A stretch of 64,000 nt of DNA, from positions 868,001 through 932,000 of the forward strand of contig NZ_JACSDK010000001.1 in assembly GCF_014925385.1 (NCBI RefSeq), read 5' to 3'. This stretch comes from Pelagibius marinus. GTDB lineage: Bacteria > Pseudomonadota > Alphaproteobacteria > Kiloniellales > Kiloniellaceae. Every line of letters begins with the position of its first letter. Position 1 is the stretch's first letter. Below, piece by piece: positions 47,383 to 57,298 of this stretch. A program made the translations under genes and the position numbers. The notes below the pieces were generated by a model. The model was not told the origin of the DNA. It made no database searches and saw only the letters and a list, made by a program, of their open reading frames with translations.

Positions 47383-47457
47383 AGGCAAAGGAACGCCGGG
47401 CAAACGAACGCCGGGTAGGCAAACGCCAGGCAAGCAAACGCCAGGCAAGCAAACGAG
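47383..47457. repeat. Degenerate 15-bp tandem repeat
   Basis: Five units of about 15 bp, GGCAAGCAAACGCCA in consensus, run from 47383 to 47457. The last three (GGTAGGCAAACGCCA, GGCAAGCAAACGCCA, GGCAAGCAAACGAGT) are best conserved. It lies in the 350-bp divergent gap before the ETF-QO gene; the rest of that gap holds no supportable gene. Confidence 0.75.
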
Positions 47458-47541
47458 TGAGCGCAGGCGCGCCGGATCAAGGGGTGAACCCCGGGGTCAG
47501 ACCAGAGGACAGTGGCCGGCGCGCGGCAGGAGAGAGGGATC

Positions 47542-49203
47542 TTGGAACGCGAATTCATGGAATACGATGTGGTCATCGTCGGCGCCGGCCCGGCCGGCCT
47601 CTCGGCGGCCATCCGTCTGCGGCAGCTCTCGGCGGAAAGCGGCCAGGAGGTCAGCGTCTGCGTTCTCGAGAAAGGTTCCGAGGTCGGCGCCCATATCCTC
47701 TCCGGCGCGGTGCTGGAACCGCGGGCCCTCAACGAGCTGATCCCCGATTGGCAGGAAAAGGGCGCCCCCCTGAATGCCCCGGTCGAGGAGGAGAAGTTCA
47801 TGCTGCTCTCGGAGAAGGGCAGCACCTCCGTGCCGGTCTGGATGCTGCCGCCGCAGATGCAGAACCACGGCAACTACGTGGTCTCCCTGGGCAACGTCTG
47901 CCGCTGGCTGGCCGAGCAGGCCGAGGCCCTGGGCGCCGAGATCTATCCCGGCTTCGCCGCTTCCGAGGTGCTGTACCACGAGGACGGCCGCATCAAGGGC
48001 GTGGCCACGGGCGACATGGGCGTGGCCCGGGACGGCAGCCAGAAGGACAGCTATCAGCCGGGCATGGAGCTGCACGGCCGCTACACCCTGTTCGGCGAGG
48101 GCTGCCGCGGTTCGCTGACCAGGCAGCTGGAGGCGAAGTTCGGCCTGCGCGAGGGTGCCGACCCGCAGACCTACGGCATCGGCATCAAGGAGCTGTGGGA
48201 GCTGGACCCGGCCAAGCACAAGACCGGCACGGTGATCCACACCGCCGGCTGGCCGATGAACAACACCACCTGGGGCGGCTCCTTCATCTACCATCTGGAG
48301 AACAACCAGGCCTACGTCGGCTACGTCATCGGCCTGGACTACGACAACCCGCACCTCTCCACCTTCGACGAGATGCAGCGCTTCAAGACGCATCCGGCGA
48401 TTCGTCCCATGCTGGAGGGCGGCAAGCGCATCGCCTACGGTGCGCGCGCCTTGAACGAAGGCGGTCTGCAGTCGCTGCCGAAACTGGTCTTCCCGGGCGG
48501 GGCGCTGATCGGCTGCGCCGCCGGCTTCCTCAACGTGCCGAAGATCAAGGGCAGCCACAACGCCATGAAGACCGGCATGCTGGCCGCCGAGGCCGCTTTC
48601 GAGGTCATCTCCGCTGCCGGCGAAGGCGGCGAGACTCCGGCGGTGCTGGACGCTTTTCCGCAGAAGTTCGAGAGCTCCTGGGTCTACGAGGAGCTCTACA
48701 AGGCGCGCAACTTCCGCCCGGCCTTCAGCAAGTGGGGCCTCTACGGCGCCATGCTCTACGGCGGGCTGGACCTGAAGTTGCTGCGCGGCAAGGCGCCCTG
48801 GACCTTCCGTCACAAGCACGCCGACAACGAATGCCTGAAGCCGGCGGCGGAGATGCCGAAGATCGACTACCCGAAGCCCGACGGCGTCATCACCTTCGAC
48901 AAGCTGTCCTCGGTCTTCATCTCCAACACCAACCACGAGGAGGACCAGCCGGTCCACCTGACGCTGAAGGATCCCTCGGTCCCGGTGGAGCACAACCTGA
49001 AGCTCTATGACGAGCCGGCCCAGCGCTACTGCCCGGCGGGCGTCTACGAGATCGTGCGCGACGACGACGGGAGCAACCCGCGCCTGCAGATCAACGCGCA
49101 GAACTGCGTCCACTGCAAGACCTGCGACATCAAGGACCCGACCCAGAACATCGTTTGGGTGACCCCGGAAGGCGGCGGCGGCCCCAACTACCCGAATATG
49201 TGA
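47542..49203 (+). CDS. Electron transfer flavoprotein-ubiquinone oxidoreductase
   Basis: A 553-residue membrane-associated flavoprotein passing electrons from ETF to quinone, so linking fatty-acid and amino-acid oxidation to respiration. The FAD motif is VVIVGAGPAGLSAAIRL near the start. The quinone region includes GWPMNNTTWGGSFIYHLEN. The 4Fe-4S ligands are in CPAGVYEIV and INAQNCVHCKTCDIKDP. The start is TTG 47542, 9 nt after AGGAG; ATG 47557 is too far from that site. ETF itself is not encoded in the window. Confidence 0.95.
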   Translation: MEREFMEYDVVIVGAGPAGLSAAIRLRQLSAESGQEVSVCVLEKGSEVGAHILSGAVLEPRALNELIPDWQEKGAPLNAPVEEEKFMLLSEKGSTSVPVWMLPPQMQNHGNYVVSLGNVCRWLAEQAEALGAEIYPGFAASEVLYHEDGRIKGVATGDMGVARDGSQKDSYQPGMELHGRYTLFGEGCRGSLTRQLEAKFGLREGADPQTYGIGIKELWELDPAKHKTGTVIHTAGWPMNNTTWGGSFIYHLENNQAYVGYVIGLDYDNPHLSTFDEMQRFKTHPAIRPMLEGGKRIAYGARALNEGGLQSLPKLVFPGGALIGCAAGFLNVPKIKGSHNAMKTGMLAAEAAFEVISAAGEGGETPAVLDAFPQKFESSWVYEELYKARNFRPAFSKWGLYGAMLYGGLDLKLLRGKAPWTFRHKHADNECLKPAAEMPKIDYPKPDGVITFDKLSSVFISNTNHEEDQPVHLTLKDPSVPVEHNLKLYDEPAQRYCPAGVYEIVRDDDGSNPRLQINAQNCVHCKTCDIKDPTQNIVWVTPEGGGGPNYPNM

Positions 49204-49453
49204 CAATTCCGGCAGGCGGGCCGGCCGCCGCGCCTTGCAGGATGCCGCAAAAGCGCCATGTTAAGCGGTAAGCCTGGGCTTATGGCGACCCGGCGGCCGC
49301 GCCGGGTCGCAAAAAGGTGACTCCCGCCGGGCTTAAGGATCCCAAGCTGGTCATTGTTTGGCCTTGGAGCGGTCGGCTACACTGGCCCCGCCAGTTCCGG
49401 CAGCGGTCGGTCTCCGTGCCGCCCCCCTGAAGCGAAACCGCCAGGAGATTAAT

Positions 49454-51250
49454 TTGTCGAACCTTCGGGTCTTCCTGCGTCGTGCCACGTGGTCCCAGCA
49501 GGCCAAGTGGTCCAGGACGGCGCTCATCGCCTTGGCGGCCGGCTTCGTGCCCGCCGCCTGCGGCGCGGAATCCCCGGTGCTGAGCGCCGGCCTCGACAGC
49601 CAGGTCGTCCAGGCCGCGCAGCCGGCCTCGCCGCCGGCGATCTCCTCGCCCTACGGCGCCTACCTGGCGGGCCTGGTGGCGCGCAGTGACGGCGATCTTG
49701 AGGCGGCGACCGACTACATGCTGCAGGCGCTGCGCTACGACCCGGACAATCCGGCGGTTCTCCTCCCCGCCCTGCAGCTGGCCGCGGCCACCGGCCGGCA
49801 GGAGGATGCCGCCAGCCTGGCGACGCGCGTCCTGGAACTGGAGCCGCAGCACAGTCTCGCCACGCTGATCCTGGCGGTGGAGGCGGCGCGCGCCGGCGAC
49901 ATGGAACAGGCCGACGCTCTGCTGGCCGGGCTGCCGCAGCGCAATTTCGATCAGGTTCTGGTGCCGATGCTGCGGGCCTGGGTGCAGACCGGCAAAGGCG
50001 ATCCGGACACCGGCCTCGAGACTCTCTCGGTGCTGAAAGGCGACCGCGGTGCCAGCGTGCTCTACGGCCTGCACGCGGCCTTGATCAACGAAGTCGCGGG
50101 GCGCGAGGAACTGGCGGCCCAGGAATACGAAACCCTGCTGACATCGGCCGGACGGCCGACGGTGCGCCTGACCTGGCTTGCCGGCAGCTTCTTCGAGCGC
50201 CATGGCCAGCGCGATCGCGCGCTTGCGCTGTACCGCGATTTCGTCGGCTCCTCCGTGGGCTCGGACATCCTCCAGCCGATGCTGGATCGCGCCGAGCAGG
50301 GCGGCGAGAGCCCGGTAGAGGTTGCCGGTGCCACCGACGGCATGGCCGAGGTGCTGTTCAACCTGGCCGGCCTGTTGAGCCAGGAACAGGCCGACGACGC
50401 CGCGCTGGTCTATCTGCATCAGGCGCTGGCGCTCAGGCCCGACTTCATCATGGCCCAGGTGCTGCAGGGCGAGATCCTGCAAAAGCAGGACCGCAGCCGC
50501 GCGGCCATCGCCGCCTATCGCAAGGTGCCGCAGGACTCTCCCTTCGGCTGGATCGTCAGCCTGCGCATTGCCGACGAGCTGCAGCAGCTGGGCGACAACG
50601 AAGCGGCGCTCGTCGAACTCGACCGCCTTGCCGACCAGCGTCCCGACGCCTACGAGCCGATGATGCGCAAGGGCAACCTGCTGCGCATCGAGGAACGCTT
50701 CGACGAAGCGGTGGTCGCCTACGACGAGGCCGTGGCGCGCATCGAGCTCAGCGGCGAAATCGAGCCGCAGCACTGGTCGCTGCTCTATTTCCGCGGTATC
50801 GCCCTGGAGCGCGCCGACCAGTGGGAGCGGGCGGAGGCGGACTTCAAGCACGCCCTCGGCCTGCAGCCGGAGCAGCCCTACGTGATGAACTATCTCGCCT
50901 ACTCCTGGGTCGAGAAGAAGCAGAACCTGGACGAGGCGGAGGCCATGCTGGAGCGCGCGGTGAAGCTGCGCCCGCGTGACGGCTACATCGTGGACAGCCT
51001 GGGCTGGGTCTACTACCGCCTCGGGCGCTACGAGGAAGCGGTGACGCAGCTGGAGCGCGCCGTCGAGCTGCGCCCCCAGGATCCGACCATCAACGACCAC
51101 CTGGGCGACGCCTTCTGGCAGGTCGGGCGCAAGCATGAGGCACGCTTCCAGTGGCACCGCGCCTTGAGCCTGGATCCCGAGGAGGACCAGGTCCCGGTGA
51201 TCGAAAACAAGATCAAGGAAGGCATGACGACTCCCCCCGAGGACATCTGA
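49454..51250 (+). CDS. TPR-repeat protein, exported or lipoprotein
   Basis: A 598-residue protein from TTG 49454, which follows AGGAG by 6 nt. The N terminus has a signal-like stretch (RTALIALAAGFVPAACGAE) with a possible lipidated Cys, although the lipobox is imperfect. The rest is tetratricopeptide repeats, clear in GAYLAGLVARSDGDLEAATD, YMLQALRYDPDNP, and the C-terminal AEAMLERAVKLRPRDGYIVD. Such proteins scaffold envelope complexes. It lies between ETF-QO and ispE, an arrangement I associate with alphaproteobacteria. Confidence 0.85.
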   Translation: MSNLRVFLRRATWSQQAKWSRTALIALAAGFVPAACGAESPVLSAGLDSQVVQAAQPASPPAISSPYGAYLAGLVARSDGDLEAATDYMLQALRYDPDNPAVLLPALQLAAATGRQEDAASLATRVLELEPQHSLATLILAVEAARAGDMEQADALLAGLPQRNFDQVLVPMLRAWVQTGKGDPDTGLETLSVLKGDRGASVLYGLHAALINEVAGREELAAQEYETLLTSAGRPTVRLTWLAGSFFERHGQRDRALALYRDFVGSSVGSDILQPMLDRAEQGGESPVEVAGATDGMAEVLFNLAGLLSQEQADDAALVYLHQALALRPDFIMAQVLQGEILQKQDRSRAAIAAYRKVPQDSPFGWIVSLRIADELQQLGDNEAALVELDRLADQRPDAYEPMMRKGNLLRIEERFDEAVVAYDEAVARIELSGEIEPQHWSLLYFRGIALERADQWERAEADFKHALGLQPEQPYVMNYLAYSWVEKKQNLDEAEAMLERAVKLRPRDGYIVDSLGWVYYRLGRYEEAVTQLERAVELRPQDPTINDHLGDAFWQVGRKHEARFQWHRALSLDPEEDQVPVIENKIKEGMTTPPEDI

Positions 51251-51299
51251 CCCCGGAACGGTTTCGCCTGCCCGTGACAGTCCAACCGAGTCCTTTCCC

Positions 51300-52214
51300 G
51301 TGACCGCTCGCGACGCAACTGCGCTGCCTGAGACCAGTGAAGCCACCCTCTTCGAGGACGCCTGGGCCAAGATCAATCTGACCCTGCAGATCACGGGCCG
51401 CCGGCCCGACGGCTATCACGAACTGAACAGCCTGGTGGTCTTCGCCCAGGTCGGTGACAAGCTGAGCGTCGCGCCTGCCGTCGACGCCGTCACGCTGCAG
51501 GTCGAGGGTCCCTTCGCTGACGGCCTGCGCGCCGAGCCGGACAACCTTGTGCTGCGCGCCGCGCGGGCACTGGCGGCCGAGGCCGCGGTCGACAGCGCGC
51601 AGCGGGGGGGCGCCGTCCTTACCCTTACCAAGAACCTGCCCGTCGCCTCGGGCATCGGCGGTGGTTCCGCCGACGCGGCGGCGGCGCTGCGCGGCCTCGC
51701 GCGGCTCTGGGACGTTGGCCTGGCGCCCGACAGGCTGGAGGCCCTGGCGCTGCGGCTGGGTGCCGACGTGCCGGTCTGTCTGCGCGGCGTGCCGGTGGTG
51801 ATGTCGGGCATCGGCGAGCGCCTGGAGCCGGTTCCGGCCCTGCCGCCGCTGTGGTTCGTGCTGGTCAATCCGCGGGTCGCGGTGTCCACCGCCGCTGTCT
51901 TCGCCGGGCGCGAAGGAACATTCTCGCAGGCGGCCGAGCCCCTGCTGCCGCCGCTCGGCCTGGCCGCGCTCATCGACTGGCTGGCCGCGCGCCCCAACGA
52001 CCTGCAGGCCGCGGCCTGCCGCCAGGCGCCGGCGGTGGTGGAGGTGCTGGCCGCCCTCGAGGGTCTCTCAGACTGCCTCTTGGCGCGCATGTCGGGCAGC
52101 GGGGCGACCTGCTTCGGGCTGTTCGAGAGCGAGGAGGCGGCGCTCTACGCCGCCGAGGCGCTGGCGCTGCAACATTCGGACTGGTGGGTGGCGCCGGCGC
52201 TGCTGCGCGCCTGA
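51300..52214 (+). CDS. ispE: 4-diphosphocytidyl-2-C-methyl-D-erythritol kinase
   Basis: A 304-residue GHMP kinase of the non-mevalonate isoprenoid pathway. The N-terminal AWAKINLTLQITGRRPDGYH, the ATP-binding glycine loop LPVASGIGGGSADAAAALRG, and the C-terminal MSGSGATCFGLF are all diagnostic. It feeds isoprenoid and hence hopanoid synthesis, which fits the hpnN gene nearby. GTG 51300 is used as start. The gap to the TPR gene is 49 bp. Confidence 0.95.
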   Translation: MTARDATALPETSEATLFEDAWAKINLTLQITGRRPDGYHELNSLVVFAQVGDKLSVAPAVDAVTLQVEGPFADGLRAEPDNLVLRAARALAAEAAVDSAQRGGAVLTLTKNLPVASGIGGGSADAAAALRGLARLWDVGLAPDRLEALALRLGADVPVCLRGVPVVMSGIGERLEPVPALPPLWFVLVNPRVAVSTAAVFAGREGTFSQAAEPLLPPLGLAALIDWLAARPNDLQAAACRQAPAVVEVLAALEGLSDCLLARMSGSGATCFGLFESEEAALYAAEALALQHSDWWVAPALLRA

Positions 52215-52232
52215 CGCGGGAAGATCAAGGTT

Positions 52233-53543
52233 CTAGCTGCCGTAGAGCTCGGCGACCGAGCGCAGTTCTTCCAGCAGGGCCTTGTCGGCGCCGCCCTCGG
52301 CGGGCAGGCCGGCCATCTCCCGGTAGGCGACGATGGCCGCCTCGGTCTTGGCGGTCAGGATGCCGTCCAGGTTACCGGGGGCGAGGCCCAGGCGGTCCAG
52401 CAGCTGCTGAAGCTCGACGATCTCTTCCAGGGAAAGCTCGGTGACGTGCTCGACCTGCCCGGTCGGCGAGGTCGCGACGAGAGGACCCGGCGAGACGGGC
52501 GCCCGCACGGAGGGGCCCAGAGGTGCCGGGGCCGGCTCAGGGGCGGGAAGCGTCGCGACGGCCTTCGCCGGGGTTTCGAATTCGGGCGGGGTCGAGCCCT
52601 CGGGGGCCGGCTGCACCGCCGCCAGGTCCGCGCCCGGCGCCGGGGCCTCACCGCCCTGGTTCAGCCAGAAGGCCAGGCCGCCGACCGCCACCACCAGGCC
52701 CAGCATGGTCAGGGCGAAGCCGCTGGAGGAGCGCTCCTTGTCCAGGCGCCGGCTGCTCGCCTGGGGGGCAATGGCCGGCTTGGTCAGCGCGGGGGTCTTC
52801 ACAGGGGCGCCGGTCTTGGGGGCGCCGGTCTTGGCCGCGCCCTTGGCCGTGTTCTGGGCGCCGCTGGCCGGCACCTTGGAGGCTTCCGGCTTCTTGGCCG
52901 GTTCGGCTTTCGCCGTGTCTTTGCCGGGCGTTCCCGCCTTGCCCGCCTCGGGCTTGGCGAGCTCCGACTTGCGGGCCGGCGGATTGCCGACGGGGGTGCC
53001 GCCCAGGGGCGCGCCGCCGGCGGGCTTGCCGGCGCTATTGCCGGGGCCGCCGTTGGCCAGGCCGTTGCCTGCAAAGCCGTTGCCGGATTTGGCGCTGCCG
53101 TTCTTGGCGTTGGTGAAGGTGAGGCCGCTGGCCTTGGCCGAGGTCGGCTGCGGGCCGCTGGCCTTCAGTTCGCCCGCCGAAGGACCGGCGAAGTGCAGGC
53201 CGCTGCCCTCGGGCAGCTTGCTTGGCGCGGTCACGATCGGCCGGTTGCTGCCGAAGGTGATGGTGGCCGGGTCGGGGGCAAGGGAATTCGGGCCGGGGTT
53301 CGCGGGAACAGGGGACTTGGGATCAGGCGACTTGAGATCAGGCGACTTGGGATCCAGCGATGGGGCGGCCGGTTTCCCGCCGGCCGTGGGCGTGGCCACC
53401 TTGCCGGCGCCGCGTTCCGGCTTGGCAAGGCCGCCGTCCGGCGCCTTGGCGCGCTTGGTCTTGGGCGAGCGCGACTTGCCCGCCCCCTTCTTGGGGACGG
53501 CCTTGCCCGATTTAGGTGACGCCTTATCCGTACGTTCTGTCAT
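52233..53543 (-). CDS. Membrane-anchored protein with PG-binding-like C-terminal domain
   Basis: A 436-residue protein from ATG 53543. Residues 1-285 are low-complexity, rich in Lys, Pro, Ala, Gly and Asn, with near-repeats such as SPDLKSPDPKSPVPANP. One membrane helix follows (SGFALTMLGLVVAVGGLAFW). The C-terminal ~70 residues (LQQLLDRLGLAPGNLDGILT and TEAAIVAYREMAGLP) match the peptidoglycan-binding PG_binding_1 fold. It probably tethers a cytoplasmic disordered region to the cell wall. Exact function is unknown. It is convergent with ispE, 18 bp apart. Confidence 0.8.
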   Translation of the reverse strand: MTERTDKASPKSGKAVPKKGAGKSRSPKTKRAKAPDGGLAKPERGAGKVATPTAGGKPAAPSLDPKSPDLKSPDPKSPVPANPGPNSLAPDPATITFGSNRPIVTAPSKLPEGSGLHFAGPSAGELKASGPQPTSAKASGLTFTNAKNGSAKSGNGFAGNGLANGGPGNSAGKPAGGAPLGGTPVGNPPARKSELAKPEAGKAGTPGKDTAKAEPAKKPEASKVPASGAQNTAKGAAKTGAPKTGAPVKTPALTKPAIAPQASSRRLDKERSSSGFALTMLGLVVAVGGLAFWLNQGGEAPAPGADLAAVQPAPEGSTPPEFETPAKAVATLPAPEPAPAPLGPSVRAPVSPGPLVATSPTGQVEHVTELSLEEIVELQQLLDRLGLAPGNLDGILTAKTEAAIVAYREMAGLPAEGGADKALLEELRSVAELYGS

Positions 53544-53808
53544 GCTCTTCGGCGGACCGTTGAAGACCCAGCTAACCTGCTCATCTCTCCGCCTGCCGGA
53601 CCCTTGCCCCGGCCGGCTCCGGGCAGACCCGGGGCGCAGTTGGGGCGGTGCGGCAAGCTCCAATGGACCGTTATGGGCCAGCCGTGGTTAACGGAGCCCT
53701 AATTCGAAGCCTTTCAAAAACATAAGTTTTTACCTCCAGGAGGGGCAGCGGAGGCGTTGTCAGGGGCGCAAATCCGGGGCTATAAGCAGACCTTGGCCCG
53801 GGGATCAC
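53544..53808. other. Divergent intergenic region before hpnN
   Basis: About 265 bp between two divergent genes, so it probably holds both promoters. The segment TTTCAAAAACATAAGTTTTT near 53712 is AT-rich and palindromic (AAAAACATAAGTTTTT). No gene is supportable here. Confidence 0.4.
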
Positions 53809-56427
53809 ATGCCTTTGAAAGAAAAAGATTCTTCACGCGACCTGCTCGCCGCCTGGGTAAACGGGGTCTGCCGGCGACCGGTTCTCGTCCTGTTCGCCTG
53901 CCTGGCGCTGGCCGCCGGCTTGCTGTGGATCGCCGCCACCAGCCTCACAATCAACACCTCCACCGAGGACATGCTGTCGGCGGAACTGCCCTGGCGGCAG
54001 AATAACCGCGCCGTCGACCGCGCCTTCCCGCAGCTGGTCGACAGCCTGACCATCGCGGTGGAGGGCCCCGACGCCCTGGCCGCCGAGGAGGCCGCCGGGC
54101 GCCTGGCCCAGGCCCTGCGGGCCCGGGACAAGGTCTTCCACTCGGTGCTGCTGCCCGAGGGCGGGGATTTCTTCCGCCGCAACGGCCTGCTCTACCTCTC
54201 GCCGGAGGATCTGCAGGCCGAAAGCGACCGCCTGGCCGCGGCCCAGCCCCTGCTCGCGGCCCTGCAGGAAGACCCCAGCCTGCGCGGCCTGGCCGACCTG
54301 CTGATCCAGGCCTTCGACAGCGAGGACGCCGCGGCGGATCGCGCCGAGCTGGGGCCGCTGCTCGCGCGCCTGGCCGCCACGGCGGAGGCCCTGCCGGACA
54401 ACCCGGCGGCGCGGCTCTCCTGGTCGGCCCTGATGTCCGGTGGCCCAGCGTCCGGTGAGGGGGGGGCCCCGGCCGACCACCGGCGCTTCCTCATCGCCAA
54501 GCCGGTGATCGACTTCGCCACGCTGGAGCCCATGGCGGCCGGCGTGGCCGCGGTGGAGAAGGCGGCGGAGGACCTGGGCCTGACGGCGGAGAACGGCTAC
54601 AGGCTGCGCCTGACCGGCGAGGCGCTGATGCTGCAGGACGAGCTGGCTTCCGTGCGCAGCGGGATCGGCGTCGTCGGCCTGATCTCCGGCGTACTGGTCG
54701 CCATCGTGCTCTTCGCCGGCCTGCGCTCCTGGCGCCTGGTGCTGCCGATCCTGGTGACCCTGGTGGCGGGACTGGCCTGGACCGCCGGCTTCGCCGCCCT
54801 GGCGGTGGGCGAACTGAACCTCATCTCCGTGGCCTTCGCCGTGCTCTTCATCGGCCTCAGCGTCGACTTCGGCATCCACTATGCCCTGCGCGTGCAGGAA
54901 AACGCGGCGGCCGGGCGCGAGCCCCTGGCCGCGCTCACCGAGGCCGCCGCGCTGACCGGCCGGCCGCTGCTGCTCTGCGCCGTCTCCTCGGCGCTGGCCT
55001 TCTTCGCGTTCTTTCCCACCGCCTACCGCGGCCTGTCGGAGCTGGGCCTGATCGCCGGCACGGGCATGTTCATCGCGCTGTTCCTGAACCTCACCCTGCT
55101 GCCGGCGCTGATGCGTCTCCTGCCCGCGCGCGCGGGCGCGGTCCATCTGGGCCCGCTGGCGGCCGCCAGCGCCGGGCTGCAGCGCCGCGCCGGGCGGCAC
55201 GCCGGTCTCTTGGCCGGGCTCGGCGTCGCGCTGGCGCTGGCGGCGGCCTTCGCCCTGCCGCAGGCGCGCTTCGACGACGATCCGCTGAACCTGCGCGACC
55301 CGGACTCGCCCTCGGTGGCGGCGCTGCTGGAGCTGCTGGACGATGCCCGGGTCTCGCCCTACAGCGCCCAGGTGTTGAGCGACGGTCTGGAGCAGGCGCG
55401 GGCCGAGGCGGCGCGCCTGGAGGCCCTGCCGCAGGTTTCCGCCGCCGTCACCCTGGACGCCTTCGTGCCGGCCGAGCAGGACCTGAAGCTGGACATCATC
55501 GACCAGACCGCGCTGCTGCTCACGCCGCTCTTCACCGCGCCGCCGCCGCTGCCCGCCCCCGACGCAAGCGAACGCGCCGCGGCGCTGGAACGCCTGAAGG
55601 CGGCGCTGCAGGACCCGCCGGCGGAGGTGGCGGGCGAAGCGGCGCGCCTCGCGGCCGCTCTAAGCAATCTCGGCCCGGTCACGCCGGCCCAACTGGAGGC
55701 GGCCTGGCTCGGCGGCTTCGACGCGGCCCTGAACCGCTTGCTGGATGCCCTGGAGGCGCAGCCGGTCACTCTCGACGACCTGCCCGCGGAACTGCGGCGG
55801 CGCTATGAGGCGCCCGACGGGCGCATGCTGATCGAGGTGATCCCGGAGCAGGATCTGCGCGACCCGGCGGCGCGCGAGCGCTTCGTCGCCGCGGTCCAGG
55901 CCGAGGTGCCCAAGGTCTCCGGCGTGCCGGTCACCATCGTCGAGGCGGGCTGGGCGGTGGTCACCGCCTTCGTGGAGGCCACGGTGCTGGCGCTCTGCGC
56001 CATCGCTCTGCTGCTGCTGCTGGTGCTGCGCTCGCCCCTCGATACCCTGCTGGTGCTGCTGCCGCTGTCGCTGGCGGCCTTGCTCACCGTGGCCGCGGGC
56101 GTGGTCTTCGATCTGCCCTTCAACTTCGCCAACGTCATCGTGCTGCCGCTGCTGCTCGGCCTCGGCGTCGACAGCGGCATCCACTACGTGATGCGGGCGC
56201 GCGAGGAGAAGGAGGGGGCGGTTACGCCGACGAACTCCACGCCAAGGGCGATCTTTCTCTCGGCGCTGACAACGCTGGCTTCTTTCGGCGCCCTTTCCCT
56301 CTCCCAGCACCCGGGCACCGCTTCCATGGGCCTGCTGCTCACCGTGGCGATCGTCATCACCCTGGTCTGCGTGCTGGCCTTCCTGCCGGCGCTGCTGGCG
56401 CTGGCCGGGCGTCTGCCCCGGGGCTGA
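53809..56427 (+). CDS. hpnN: Hopanoid-associated RND transporter HpnN
   Basis: An 872-residue RND/MMPL-type transporter with two repeated halves, each with a periplasmic domain and about six helices. The first helix is followed by TSLTINTSTEDMLSAELPWR, and the region FHSVLLPEGGDFFRRNGLLY is characteristic of HpnN. Intramembrane blocks include VAFAVLFIGLSVDFGIHYAL and LPLLLGLGVDSGIHYVMRAR. HpnN moves hopanoids to the outer membrane in hopanoid-producing bacteria. No other hpn gene is in the window. Confidence 0.88.
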   Translation: MPLKEKDSSRDLLAAWVNGVCRRPVLVLFACLALAAGLLWIAATSLTINTSTEDMLSAELPWRQNNRAVDRAFPQLVDSLTIAVEGPDALAAEEAAGRLAQALRARDKVFHSVLLPEGGDFFRRNGLLYLSPEDLQAESDRLAAAQPLLAALQEDPSLRGLADLLIQAFDSEDAAADRAELGPLLARLAATAEALPDNPAARLSWSALMSGGPASGEGGAPADHRRFLIAKPVIDFATLEPMAAGVAAVEKAAEDLGLTAENGYRLRLTGEALMLQDELASVRSGIGVVGLISGVLVAIVLFAGLRSWRLVLPILVTLVAGLAWTAGFAALAVGELNLISVAFAVLFIGLSVDFGIHYALRVQENAAAGREPLAALTEAAALTGRPLLLCAVSSALAFFAFFPTAYRGLSELGLIAGTGMFIALFLNLTLLPALMRLLPARAGAVHLGPLAAASAGLQRRAGRHAGLLAGLGVALALAAAFALPQARFDDDPLNLRDPDSPSVAALLELLDDARVSPYSAQVLSDGLEQARAEAARLEALPQVSAAVTLDAFVPAEQDLKLDIIDQTALLLTPLFTAPPPLPAPDASERAAALERLKAALQDPPAEVAGEAARLAAALSNLGPVTPAQLEAAWLGGFDAALNRLLDALEAQPVTLDDLPAELRRRYEAPDGRMLIEVIPEQDLRDPAARERFVAAVQAEVPKVSGVPVTIVEAGWAVVTAFVEATVLALCAIALLLLLVLRSPLDTLLVLLPLSLAALLTVAAGVVFDLPFNFANVIVLPLLLGLGVDSGIHYVMRAREEKEGAVTPTNSTPRAIFLSALTTLASFGALSLSQHPGTASMGLLLTVAIVITLVCVLAFLPALLALAGRLPRG

Positions 56428-56449
56428 CGGACCCGGGGCGGGCTTTCCC

Positions 56450-56812
56450 CTAGCCCTTGTTCATCTTGGCGACGTCGATATAGCCGCGCTCGATGGCGTG
56501 ATAGAGGGCGTTGAAGGCCTCGCGCGCCTCTTCGTAGGTCTCGCGCTTGGCGCGCAGGTCCGCGATGTCCTGCGGGTCCGGGTGAGTGCCCGCGGAGCAG
56601 AGCTTGAAGGCGGCGTCCAGGTAGTCCGCGCGCAGGCGGGCCACCAGGGTGGCGAAGACGAAGGCCTTCTTCCGGTCCAGGTCGGGGATGCGCGCGTGGA
56701 TGATTTCCTGGTTGGCGGTGCAGATGCCCAGGTCCAGCTCGTTCAGGAAGTGCTTCACCAGCTTGGACTCTTCGATTTCCGACGCGAAATGGGACATGGC
56801 GTTCTGAGGCAT
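56450..56812 (-). CDS. Small conserved hypothetical protein
   Basis: A 120-residue, mostly alpha-helical, soluble protein with blocks KLVKHFLNELDLGICTANQE and EEAREAFNALYHAIERGYID. No signal or membrane segment is seen. I cannot name the family. ATG 56812 and ATG 56797 are both possible starts. It is convergent with hpnN, 22 bp apart. Confidence 0.65.
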   Translation of the reverse strand: MPQNAMSHFASEIEESKLVKHFLNELDLGICTANQEIIHARIPDLDRKKAFVFATLVARLRADYLDAAFKLCSAGTHPDPQDIADLRAKRETYEEAREAFNALYHAIERGYIDVAKMNKG

Positions 56813-57170
56813 GGGACAGGGTTCTCTCTGTTGTCGCGGGGCCAGCTATTCGCCCTGCGGAGCTGAAGTATTCGCGGGCGAAGGGCCGCTACGCCGGCGT
56901 AATTCTCTCGACCTGGAAAATACGCCCAGAGACTTAATCAGAGATTTAGCCCGGTAATGGGGGTGTTCCGGCCGGTCCGAAAACTTGCGCGGGCTTTAGA
57001 CGGCGGCGTGATTTAATCGGTGGTTGAAAAGCGCCGGGGCGCCGGGCCAGTCGCGGCGGCTGGAAGACGCGGCATCCGCCCGCTGCAGAGGGACGTTGCA
57101 GGGAAGGGGCGCTGACGCTAAGTTTCGGCCCGCCCGGTCCGCTGTCTGCGGTGTTCCTGCCGGGCCCTGC
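56813..57170. other. Gene-free stretch before tRNA-Gln
   Basis: About 358 bp upstream of the tRNA gene. I see no coding frame with support; composition is moderately GC-rich with a locally AT-rich patch near 56910-56950. The promoter for the tRNA must lie in its right-hand part, but I could not identify boxes with confidence. Confidence 0.4.
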
Positions 57171-57245
57171 TGGGGCGTAGCCAAGTGGTAAGGCACCGGT
57201 TTTTGGTACCGGCATTCGCAGGTTCGATCCCTGCCGCCCCAGCCA
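57171..57245 (+). tRNA. tRNA-Gln (anticodon TTG)
   Basis: The full cloverleaf reads directly: acceptor TGGGGCG (57171-57177) with CGCCCCA (57235-57241), D-arm AGCCAAGTGGTAAGGC, anticodon stem CCGGT/ACCGG around the loop TTTTGGT with anticodon TTG, T-arm GCAGGTTCGATCCCTGC, discriminator G, then encoded CCA at 57243-57245. No integrase or attachment-site duplication follows its 3' end. Confidence 0.96.
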
Positions 57246-57298
57246 ACTCTTCTCTTCCCTTGAATTCGATCTTCGCGAAGGTGGCGGCGACCCGGCTC

